In this document: positions 38,201 to 50,200 of the stretch, in pieces
Layout: the number at the start of each line of letters is the position of its first letter
Position numbering within the stretch: position 1 is the stretch's first letter
NCBI GenBank assembly: GCA_028023455.1
Contig: JAQFVV010006221.1
Coordinates: forward strand, 455,001-519,000
Direction of reading: 5' to 3'
Source: Epiperipatus broadwayi
Lineage: Eukaryota > Onychophora > Udeonychophora > Euonychophora > Peripatidae
Length of the DNA: 64,000 nt
Position numbers and translations under genes: made by a program
Notes under the pieces: model-generated
What the model was told of the DNA's origin: nothing
Databases searched by the model: none
The model's input: the letters and a program-made list of their open reading frames with translations, nothing else

Positions 38201-41200
38201 AGTGAAACACCTTTTAAAGATCAATACTCATCTATGATTACAATGTTGCACACTACAGATAACATGTGGTAACGTAACAGATTTTTAAGCATCTACAAAA
38301 CTAATAATTAAATACAGATTCTTTTAAAATTGGGGTGAAAAAAATTTAATACCTCATATGGAGAGATGCATGTTGGGAGTAACAAGAAGAGATCGAAAAC
38401 GCAATGTATGGGTAAGAGAACAAAGAGGTGTTACTGACTTCGTTGAAAAAATTAAAAGATTGAAGTGGAGTTGGTCTGGACATATTGCTAGAAGAGATGA
38501 TAATAGATGGACAATGGAAATCTTAAACAGAATTCCAAGAGATTGTAAAAGACCCAGAAAGAGACCACACGTGAGATGGATGGATGAAATACGAAAGTGT
38601 GCAGGGGTGATGTGGAAAAGAGAAGCTAAAAATCGGAAAAGATGGATTAAACTTGGAGAGAACTTCATCCTGCAATGATTGATAATGGTTGATGATGATG
38701 AAAAATAACTAAGAAATCTCCAAATGATTACTATCAATTTTTCTAAAAAAAATTCTAATTTTATTTGATAAATACTACTATCCAGACCTAATAATTTTAC
38801 ACTTGAAGTTGCAAAAGTATGAATCATTAATTCCTTACAAATGTATTTGAAATATGTCATACATGTTGCATTAATATACTTTAAGTTGTTTATATAACAT
38901 TTAATCATTTCAATATTTTTTTTTTTATGATGTCATTATTTTTGCTCTGATTTGAAAATATACTTCCTGGCTTACTGTTGTAATATTTCCTTTAGTGATA
39001 GAATAATATTATTAATGATGATAGAAAATATGGAACATTTGAAGTGAAAACTGCCTCATAAAACCAAGATATGTATTAGGTCAATTTTTTTTTTCATTTT
39101 TATGATATTGGTCTCTGGAAAGAGCAACAAAATGTACTTTATTTTGGATCATTTCTATCATCTAACATTGAATATAGTATGTCTTTAGAAAAATTTGTAA
39201 ACTTTGTTTAAATTTCCCAATTACATTCAACTGTTAGTAATAGCACAAAAGTTAATATATATCACACGACCACCACTAATATATAAATAACAATTCGAGT
39301 GGTATTCTTCTTATGATGTTGTAGGTCTGACCAGTGACAATATTAGCATGGGAACCTAGACCTTTAAATTCTTGAATTTTAAGATAGCATTCTAATTAAC
39401 TGAGAAGTTCACTTGTGTTATTTTAAAATTCAAGCTCTAAAGGTTCAGATTTGATTCCTGTTCTAGTACTGTCATTGGTCAGTCAGGCCAACAGCACTTA
39501 AAGAAGAAAGTAGAATAATAATACTCATTGTGTATATAGTAACCTGTATGCTATTACTATCAGTTGAATGTAATTGGAACATTTAAAAATCAAGTTTACA
39601 ATTTTTTTTAAAGATATTCAATATTTAATGTTAGATGACAGAAATAGTTCATCATATAAGTACAACTAAAATGCCATCATTGTAAACCTTAAGGCAAATA
39701 ACAACAAAATATATTTTTGTGAGTTTCAATTTTAAATTTGAATCAATGAAAAGTTAACAATTATGCTTAGTTGATAACTCAAAGAATGATCTACTTAATG
39801 TTCATAATGTAATATACAAAGAATTTGGTTTAATAATTAATGTTAATAATTACTATTGAAAAAAAAATTACCAATAATTTTTAACTTGAGAATGTGAATC
39901 AATTTAAATTTATATATATTTTTGTCATATGTCAAAGCGTTGACCGGGAAGCGAACCTGGGCCAACTGCTTGGAAGGCAACTATGCTAACCGCTAGTCCA
40001 TCAACACTTGACAATTTAAATATTTTAGTAGCATTTATGCAAAAAATGGTCTAGATATTGAGGTGTAACATAGATTCTAATGTGTTACTGTTGCAAATTA
40101 ACAGGCGAGCAACCTACTGTCATACTATTAAAGCATTGAAAAATTTCATTTAAAAATACTCTGCAATATTCAGAAAATATAATGACAAAATTATAAAACT
40201 TGTCACTATGATCTCAGTTTCTGGATGTGATGATACTGAAACTACAATTTGTAAAGATATATCTTCATTGGTTTAGGAATGTGAAACTGATAAAAAAATG
40301 TTTTGGTTGTTTTCTCATCCTTGATGTTTGCCTCAAGATGTCACTATTTCTAGGTAAATTCCTAGAAATATACCGTTTCACCGGCCTTCACCCAACAAAA
40401 GAGGAAATTTTCTACGTTATAAACGCAGAAAAGTCCTCATGTTATGTTGGACGGAGGAGGTGACGGCGACAGAAGCCAACGCAAATGAGACTTCTTTCTA
40501 CGATAAAACACAGAAAGAGTTCCCGACGGCTGCTGGTTAATGGCTTTTTTTCTATGCTAAAAACAAAGAGAAAGAAATGCCTCGATTGGCTGCCGTAGTA
40601 GTTGATTTTTGTTCATCATTCTCTCCTAATAGTAGAATATCTATTTTCTCTGTAGTTTCATGTGAGAGTGTGTGTATTTGAAGCAGTCATAGTTTTTTAA
40701 AATTTGATAAGACGTCTTTTTTTTTTAATGTGTTGTAACTTACTTTACTGTTGTAAGTTTAGTAATAATGTCCTGAAGATTCCATTACGAATGGGTAACC
40801 CTCAAAAATTGCTTTTAAGGGTGCGAAACGGGAAAAAAATTTAAGGATCACGCGAAAGTACCGTTTTCACGAGAATTCGTCTGTGACAAGTTACTTTTGC
40901 TATATATATATATATGCACAAAGAAAAACAACCCTGTGTCTAATTATTAGAAATTACTTGTCCAAAAAAAGAAAATTAGTCGGGTATTATTATTATTTTT
41001 TGTTACATTTATTATTTCAAAATAAGTTTAGTTTTTATATCTACACACTAACAAAAACAACCCAGTTCCTGCTTAATTACTGTCTTAAAAAAAGAAAAAA
41101 GAAAGCAAATTCAACGGGGTATGATTTTTTTCAATGGAGTATTTGAATTACGGTATTTTTTATATATATATACACACAAGATTTATAAAAAAAAAAAAAA

Positions 41201-44200
41201 GAAACCCACTTTCTGATTAATTACTGTCAAAAGAAACGCAAATTAGTCGGCTATCATTTTTAAATTTAGTATTTCAATAACGGTACCCTTTTTATATAGA
41301 CAGAGTTAACAAAAACAACCCACTTTCTGATTTATTACTGCCCCCCCCCCCCCCAAAAAAAAAGAAAACGGAAATTAGTCGGGTATCATTTTTCAATTGA
41401 ATCTTTCAATGATGGTCCTTACTAATAATAGTCGGGTATCAATTCTAAATTGTAGCATATAAAAGACGTTACTTTTGATAGATTTAGAATTACGTATTGC
41501 TTTTTTAATAAAAATAATTGATTTTTACTCTTGACCAAAAATACCGTAACTTTAAAAAAAGACACACGTAAAGTCCAAAAAAAAAAATGAGAAAAAGCCC
41601 CGTAACTTTAAAGACACACACACAAACTCAAAAACAATCTAAGATTAATAAACATTGACTTATTACGTCTTGCTTTTGAATAAAAGTATTGATTTACTCT
41701 TGCAAACAAAAAACAAAAAAACGTAACTTTAAAAAGACACACATAAAGTCCAAAAAAAAAAAAATTAGAAAAACACCGTAACTTTAAAAGACACACACAC
41801 AAAAACTCAAAAACAAGATAAGATTAATAAACATTTAGAAAAATGAAAAAAACTAACATCATATAATAGTATTAGTTAGTAGAATATTTTATTACAAATC
41901 TAAGAAATCAGATCTTTTTAGATCAAATCGATCATTTAGGTCGGGCCCCGGAATCGTTATATGTATATGTTTTCGATTAGCATCAACGCCATCTCTAGGT
42001 GAACACCAAGGATGAGAATACAACCAAAGTTTTTTATTAGTTAAAACATAGTTTCTATTAAAGAATTAAATAACATTTACATTATAAAGATAAAATCAAA
42101 GACATTTAAAAAAACCATATTAATTAATTTCTATTGGAATGATATGAATGAAGATAGAATAATGGAACGTAGAAATCACATAATGTGATGAAAATATTAA
42201 AAAAAAAAATTCCTGCTCAAAATATATACATAAAAAAAATTATTACAAAATGTTAAATAACAGACTAAAAGATATATATATGTATTTGAGGTTTTCCTAC
42301 TCATTACAAGTAACATGAATGAATATGAATATTGAACTAATACATAACAATTGAAAGAATTCTTCGTACTGACAAATTTAAAATATATAATTTGCAATAT
42401 CATATTTATTTTATTATGCAAATATTTGTAGCTCATAATAAGAAATATATAATACATTAGAAATTTTGTTTAGAGTTTTAATGATTTTTATTAAATACGT
42501 TATCTGATATATTTACTATATACATTTAAAGTTGTAACTATTAATTTATTAAGCGCATACTTATTACATAAAGTAATATATATTAAGGCTATCACCTTAA
42601 GACTACGCACCTCAATATGACAGTAGGGACTTCTACAAATCTTTAACACAAGATTAACAACTTTAAAAGACGGGTGTTTTTTTATAGCGATTTATATGTA
42701 ATCATGTGGGAGAAATGAGAACATTCAGACATATGCTATTGATATTAATTTACAATTTTATTTGCTAAATATAAAAATTTACATTCATAAATATTTGCAA
42801 AAAATCTAACTATGTGACAAAGTACAAATATGTGCAACAAGTCACTTGTGCCACAAAATCCTCTTTTAGTAAGAGTTGGTTAAAATGGTCACTACTGGAT
42901 TTCAAAAAAACTGATCTATAAATGACAGATTAATTTGTAGAATAAATTATCTTGCTATATAACTTATGATAATCTTAGACACTGCTATGCAATGCCAAAA
43001 TTAAGATGAGAGCATATATATATATACATATAATTCATATACACTTGGGTCTCTTTTTACGCGGACTTATTTAACACGATTTTGAAGTTACGCGATTCAG
43101 GTTTCACCGGAAGTTGAACTCCGATAATACGCTATTACTTTAAATAATAAATTTCGCGCACTTAACGTTATATTGAAAGTACTGTAATAGCACATTACTA
43201 TTGGAATTCGACTTTCATGTTAGTAATTTCAAGATTTTCAGTGCTTTATAATAGTAAGATTTTATGCAATAATGAAATTAAAATCATGATTTCCACATTT
43301 TATGTATACACACATTAAATTTGTTCAAACATTGTGCATGTTAATTTTGCATTTTAAATCACATTCTGTTTTTGCTTTTTAAAAAAGAACGTAAGTGTCC
43401 GCAAGTTTATTCTTAAAAGATGAGTAATAGCAGTGGGCACAATTAAAATTGAAAATTAAAGACAAAAATAAGAATTTAATTTTTAGTTGTTAGATTAATT
43501 ACTAATTACGTTGTCACCAGAAAACCATTAATTAACACAACATGAGAGTGATGTTGGCGCTAGTTGTATTTCACCTTGTGAAGAATCTGATTTTTTTATC
43601 AGTTTGCAATCGAACCTGTTTACCGGCAAATAGCGATAATAATTAAAACATGTATAAAAAAATATAAATTACTGTAAATTATGCATAAAAATATATTGTT
43701 TTGCATAAAATTAAATATTATAGTTAAAAAAAGTTTGTCTTGTATCAATTTTTTTCAAATTTGAAATTTTTTATTAGTCATATTTTATTTCCTTATTTTT
43801 TTTTTTGCGCGAATTTTAAAGTAATTTTACATTGGCGCTTTGCTTTTACACGATTTTTGAAAAATCACAGTCCGTATCCCCCCTTTTTCAAGGTAAGTTA
43901 CATCTATTTTTGCACGATTTTGTTTGCGCGTGTTTTCTGAGGAACCTATCTATCGCGTAAAACGAGACCCAGGTGTACATCTATATATTACCTAAATAAT
44001 TACATGCATTAAGAAATATGCACAAACAAACTTGAATCACATTGCTTCAAACATGCATTGGTCAATTGCCATAGTATATACGTATGCATAGTAAATTCTC
44101 GTGATTCACAGAGAATTAAATTCATTAAAAAAAATATGAATAGAGAAAATGCATAAATGAATCTGTTGGATTTTGGAAAAAGGAAGATCAGATTACAATG

Positions 44201-47200
44201 GAGTCAATTTTGTTTGGCTACTTATAACCATGAACACATCATTACATATAAAGAATAGCTACTTCTTATACTGCCCATTTGATAATATTTTATACATAGC
44301 TTTTTTTTTTTTTGTTGGCAATAATATAGTATGTAGAAAATATTTTAGAGATTTATTGGTGTACCAATACTCACTCAAACATTCATTCATGGTCATATTC
44401 AAAATACACATTAGTACAAATTCCCTAGAAAATAATTATCAAAATCATTTACACAAATAAAACAAATTATAATAATGTTGGAAACTTGTAAAATAATTAA
44501 AATTATAAAAATTTTTTTTTATAAACGTGATATAAAATGATGAAACATGGCTCAGAATTAACATGAAATACAATAAATAGCAAAAAATTTATTTCATGCA
44601 AATGAATAAATCCTCAATTTTGGAATGTGAAAATATTGATGATTAACAATTTACCATATTTAACATAAGTATGATACAGAATTTTATAAAATTAATACAT
44701 ATGAATGATAGCATTACTAATCATAAATCAGAATAGATTTAACATAACCGATGAATAATAATGTGAAAGGGTATAAAACCTTAGACAGAAGTGCCTTAAA
44801 AATGCTTACATGACAGCCAATCAGATGCAATAATGACTGCACAAGGAACTCTCAATTCAAGAACTGATGAAGAGGATTCCCTTGAAACTATTTCTATGAG
44901 CTTTGTATTGTCATAATTGACAAATCAGAATTTGGTTATTATATAATATATTTACAAAATAATGAGCTAAAAGAGATTGCTTAAATGTTCTCATTCACAA
45001 TATTTATAATAAATAAGTTGTACAAAAAATGTAGTATAGGTACCTAATTATGAGGGATGAGAATGGAGGTAGATATGTTGGTTAGAGGGGGGAAAAAATT
45101 GTAAAAAACAAAAATGCACAAAAAAATAGTTTGGAGTTATATAAAAATAAAATATGAAAAAATTACATGATAATAATGAAAAGTTTATTGTTATTTGATG
45201 CAAAAGCAAGAGGGGGGAAAAAATCAAAATTGAATAAGTTCTTCATCTAATACATCTAAAAAATAATCAAATGGTAACATTTGATTATCATTATTGGAAA
45301 TTTGTTATTGATATTCTTTTACACAATTTATTATATTCAATACAAAACATGTTTTTTTGTGTTTGAATGAAATAGCATCTTAATTGTAAACTTTATTCAA
45401 TAAAAAAAAAAAAGTTTAAGAAATCGACAATATAAACAACCATTATTAAAATATTGTCTAATAACATTATATATTTATTAAGCTTAAGACATGGATGATT
45501 TTAATTTTTAACTTAAAATTAAATCACTGACTTTTATTATTTGATCCATTTTTAAAAGTTTTCAAAATATGTGAATTCAGGAATTATTTATTATTGTCTT
45601 AGTAAACATATGTTATTTTTTCAAGAATAAAATATATATTCACAAATACAGAATTTTATCAACTTAAAACAATAAAATTATTTTTTATTTAAGTATCAGT
45701 TATATTTGTCGTAAATTAGCATTATTAACAATGCCACAAATCTCAAACTTTCCTAAATACCAATGTTATTATTGCATTCTTTTAATCATCTGGTACATCT
45801 TTATGATTTTATTTTTGTAACAATTTTTCTATTTCTTTATGCATTTCTTTTAAGATGTAAATAATAATTGCATCACTTCCTGGAACCTTTCCATTTTTCA
45901 TAGATTTAATTGCATGTCCCATCTCTTCATTTTTTGCATTACCATATATTTTCTATTTCACTAATGTAAGATTTAAGTTCATACAAAACTAGAAACAAAA
46001 GCCACTAAGATAATATTAACAGTTGATACTATTGACTTTCAAAAATATTTCAGTGAATTTAAAGTATTAAACGTCACATGATCACCATTTCTTATGCCTA
46101 TACAAGCTGTTTACACAGAGACTAAACTCTCCATACAGTAGCGCCACCAAGCCAGAGTAATCAAAGAATGCAAGAAGGTTTGTGCATAAAATCCCTATCT
46201 AGTGCCCACTCAGCCAATATCCCCAGACTAGTTTCTAGCTTTCATCAGTGAGGAGCCTTGGATATGAGGGTTGCATTAGATCCTAAGATTTAGGTGCAGT
46301 GCTCTCAGATCCAAGGCTCCTCACTGATGAAAACCACAAGCTAGAAACTAGTCTGGGGATATTGGATGAATAGTCCCTATCTAGTGCCTACTCATCCAAT
46401 TTCCCCAGACTAGTTTCTAGCTTGGGGTTTTCATGAATGAGGAACTTTGAATCTGAGGGTTGCATTAGATCGTAAGATCTAAGTGCAGTGCTCACAGATC
46501 CAAGGTTCCTCACTGATGAAAGTCACAAGCCAGAAAGTAGTCTGAGGATATTGGATGAGTAGGGACTAGATAGGGATTTTATGCACAAACCTTCTTGCAT
46601 CCATTAATTACTCTGGCTTGCACTAGTGGCATTATTGTATGGAAAATTTAGCTTCTGTAAATTTAAAGTAAATATAAAAATCTTTTTAAAAAAATTAACA
46701 GATTTTAAAGATAGTTGAGATTTGAATGAGATCAATACATTGATGTGTGTTAATGTATAAGCAGCACAATTGGATTTAGAGAAAAGGTAAACTAGAAATG
46801 CAACTGAGGCAATGAAGATTTATATATAAAAAATAAAAAAGAATTTAAAATCTATTTCACTTATCTAACAGAGAACATTTAATTGAATAAAGTAGTTTAT
46901 AAAGAATGAATATTTAAAAAAAAAAATTATAGACTGAAAAAAAAAACAATGACTATAAGAAAATTTATTTATAAAAAAAAATATTTGTCATTATTATTAA
47001 GTATTCTTACATAAGAAATTAATTAATAAAATTTATAGAAATTCCAGGTAGGCACAAAGTTACATAGTAAGTTAGAGCTTTTAAATTTTTACTAGTTGGT
47101 TATCTGATGATAGAAAGAGTGTCAAAGATTTTATGCTAAATAAGTTTCTAATGAATATAAAAACGATGCTATAGGCAATTAAAAATAAAATTAAATAAGA

Positions 47201-50200
47201 GGCTTATTAAATATTTAATATAGTTTAAGCTTTATATGGATAAGACTTGTATAATTTTTTAAAAAGAGAGAAGAATTAGAGGTTTTTAGATATTGATTAG
47301 AAGAGAAATTAAAGATGAGTTGGAAGAATGAAATTAACAATATTGAAGAACATCACATGATCACCATCTCTATACTAGCACATAATTGTTGTAAACAAAG
47401 GCAAAACTCTCCATACAGTAGTGCCACCCTGTGCCAAACAGAGTATCAATGGATGCCAGAAGGCTTGTGCATAAATCCCTATCTAGTGCCTACTCATCCA
47501 ATATCCATCCCCAGACTAGTTTCTGGCTTGTGGCCATCATCAATGAGGAGCCTTGGATCTGAGAGCACTGCATCCTAGGATTTAATGCAACCCTCCAGCA
47601 GCCACCTTTTAACTCTACTTTACTACAAAACTATGAGAATGAAATTGAGTTCAGACCCATATGACTATATAAGCTATTGAGCTTAGATTGAAAATATTAT
47701 TGTGTTTTCAATTTCATTCTCATAGTTTTGTAGTAAAGTAGAGTTAAAAGGTGGCTGCTGGAGGGTTGCATGAGATCCTAAGATCTAGGTGCAGTGCTCT
47801 TAGATCCAAGGCTCCTCACTGATGATGGCCACAAGCCAGAAACTAGTCTGGGGATGGTTATTGGATGAGTAGGCACTAGATAGGGATTTTATGCACAAGC
47901 CTTCTGGCATCCATTGATTACTCTGTTTGGCACAGGGTGGCACTACTGTATGGAGAGTTTTGCCTTTGTTTAATATTGAAGAATTAAAAAAAAAAAAAAA
48001 ATCTCTATTCTTTCATTCTCTTTAACTCCTTAATATTATTAATTTTATCCTTTCAATTTATCTTTTGAGATTATTTGTTAAATAATATATAAACAGAAAA
48101 GTAACTGAACTGAAAATATACTTTTATAGAGGAATATTAAAAAATATGTTAGAATGAATTGCAGATAGTAAGAGCAAATAAGATAAAAGAAAAAAAACAA
48201 TTGATAATTTAAAAAAAGGGCTGGCTATATCAATTTGAAAAGATCAGAAACAGGAAAACTTGGGGAAAGCTATATTTGCACAAACTCATACCATATAATT
48301 CTAAAATGTTACTTACTTTGCTTCCATATGTCTCACAACTCTCAAATAATTTTTATGCTTTTTAATTCTCCGCTGCATTTCATGAAATAGACATCGCAAC
48401 TGCATACAAATAACTAAACTTGCCATACTCAAAAAGATGTTACCCCATAACTAAGAATAAATATATGAATGATTTTTAAAATAGACAATTCATATAAAAA
48501 TATATAGTTAAAAAATAAATAAAGATAAAATAATTTTTTTAGAAATATTAGCCATAAAAGATGCTAACTTACCAGCAAATATAAATCTTATTCTAATATA
48601 GCTTAGTATAATCCAGTTTGTTAAAATAAATAATTTCAAAACTTTTCATGAGTGATGTTTATACTATTCAATTTGACTTGTCATGGGCAGTGTGGGTTTA
48701 AACATAGAATTTTGGTATTGGATTATAAATACAGCAGACAGAAGTTCATAAATTGATACTCCAAAAGTTGTAATATCAAGCTTTTAATTTCCCAATAATC
48801 TTGTTGTTGACACTATTCCATTATAGTTATTCAATTAAAATAAAATACATATTAACAAATCATATCAATTTTATAATTATGAATCATCTATTTATAATCA
48901 ATTGTACGATTACTATTAAAAGTTTAAGTTTACATTTTTGGATTCCAGATAATAATTGAATATTTATGTCACAACCACCTTTAATACACTTTTCAACAAA
49001 CCATTAATTATTAGATCACATAACTTTCAATATACATAACAAAGTCTAAAAGTACATATTTTATTTTCATCATAGTGTACATATTCATCAATGTGAAAAA
49101 ATGACTGTTAATAGATATATTTAATACTACATGATCATCACTCCTTATGCTTGCTTATAACTGTTATTAAAACAGGCAAAACTCACTATACGTATTGCCA
49201 CACACAGCAAGCTAGAGCAATCATTGGATGCCAGAAGGTTTGTGCATAAAATCCTCATCTAGTGCCTACTCATCCAATATCCCCAGACTAGTTTCTAGCT
49301 TGTGGCCTTCATCAGTGAGGAGCCTTGGATCTGAGAGCACTGCACCTAGATCTTAGGATCTAATGCAACCCTCCAGCAACCACCTTTTATCTCCACTTAA
49401 CTACAAAATATTAAGATGTTTACAATTTAAGACTCACAGTTTTGTAGTTAAGTGGAGATAAAAGATGGTTGCTGGAGGGTTGCATTAGATCCTAAGATCT
49501 AGGTGCAATGCTCTCAGATACAAGGCTCCTCACTGACGAAGGCCACAAGCCAGAAACTAGTCTGGGGATATTGGATGAGTAGGCACTAGATGGGGATTTT
49601 ATGCACAAGCCTCCTGGCATCCAGTATTATTCTAGCTTGCTGTGTGTTGCAATACGTATAGTGAGTTTTGCCTGTTTTAATATATTTAACACCCTTGGGT
49701 TATCTCTTACGCCAAATAAACCTTAGTCAAGCAACTTGTGATACAATAAATCATAAAAGAAACATATTCCTCAATAACTTTTAATGAACATCTTTCATGT
49801 ACTAACATTTCAGTTCTGCTAATTTCATGTTTCAACAACAAAACAATCCATACATAGTAGTCCATTCTTCTGAGTAAAGATTCAAATTCTAGGATCAATT
49901 TACAATAATTATGGGATTAAATTCATGCTTAAGTACTATTTTTTACAAATCCAGAAATCAGTCTTTAAAAACATTGTACACTCGAAGTAAAAAAAATTTA
50001 ATAATATAGTTTTATTCCAACCAAGAAAATTTGTTCAATATTTTATATCCATTTTATCTGTTAATGTATTCAACCATGTAAAAAAATTTAATTATAGCTA
50101 CTTAATTAATATCTTCATACCTTGAATTGCTATATATTTAATTGTTATAAAGTTCTGGCTTTCATTTAAACCTTTTAATCTCTTGAGTATAGCTTACATT

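Larger units (their letters stand above)
38940..40340 (+). mobile_element. degenerate LINE (family Z) with nested SINEs
   Basis: 39030-39110 reads (with shifts) YGTFEVKT..., the GGKSEAFEVKTGVKQGC part of RT. After the inverted SINE pair, 39690-39760 resumes with a decayed FDG-IFNLNQ. 40110-40330 aligns with the C-terminal stretch 27470-27600 of the plus copy (PHLKIFCKI.. / SQFLDVMILKLQF). A further SINE sits at 39910-40011. Confidence 0.6.
47351..47971. mobile_element. family H fold-back element, inverted dimer
   Basis: Flanked by exact 12-bp AATATTGAAGAA (47339-47350, 47972-47983). Left arm ~47395-47660 and right arm ~47710-47971 are almost perfect inverted copies (AAACAAAGGCAAAACTCTCC at left; GGAGAGTTTTGCCTTTGTTT at right). 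The first ~45 bases (CATCACATGATCACCATCTC...) exist only at the left. The centre is GAGTTCAGACCCATATGACT and similar. No ORF. Confidence 0.9.
49125..49679. mobile_element. family H fold-back element, inverted dimer
   Basis: Flanked by exact 10-bp ATATATTTAA (49115-49124, 49680-49689). Left arm ~49170-49410, right arm ~49435-49679; ends AAAACAGGCAAAACTCACTA / TAGTGAGTTTTGCCTGTTTT. The left-only head is CATGATCATCACTCCTTATG. Hammerhead regions: 49280-49321 (minus) and 49527-49568 (plus). Confidence 0.9.

Noticed and set aside
38354-38908. 184-codon open frame on the minus strand
   Set aside because: Antisense shadow of the RTE-type LINE C-terminus at 38358-38678, whose plus-strand translation is clearly the real one.
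39937-40007. functional tRNA-Gly gene
   Set aside because: Acceptor and anticodon stems pair, but the D and T stems have mismatches and the unit is flanked by a 10-bp target duplication with an A/T tail: a SINE.
41341-41355. C15-type run and similar C run at 30586
   Set aside because: Simple homopolymers; length may be a sequencing artefact.
46067-49679. CRISPR-like array (repeated near-identical units)
   Set aside because: Units are long inverted arms with target duplications in a eukaryotic intron; no short direct repeats with spacers.
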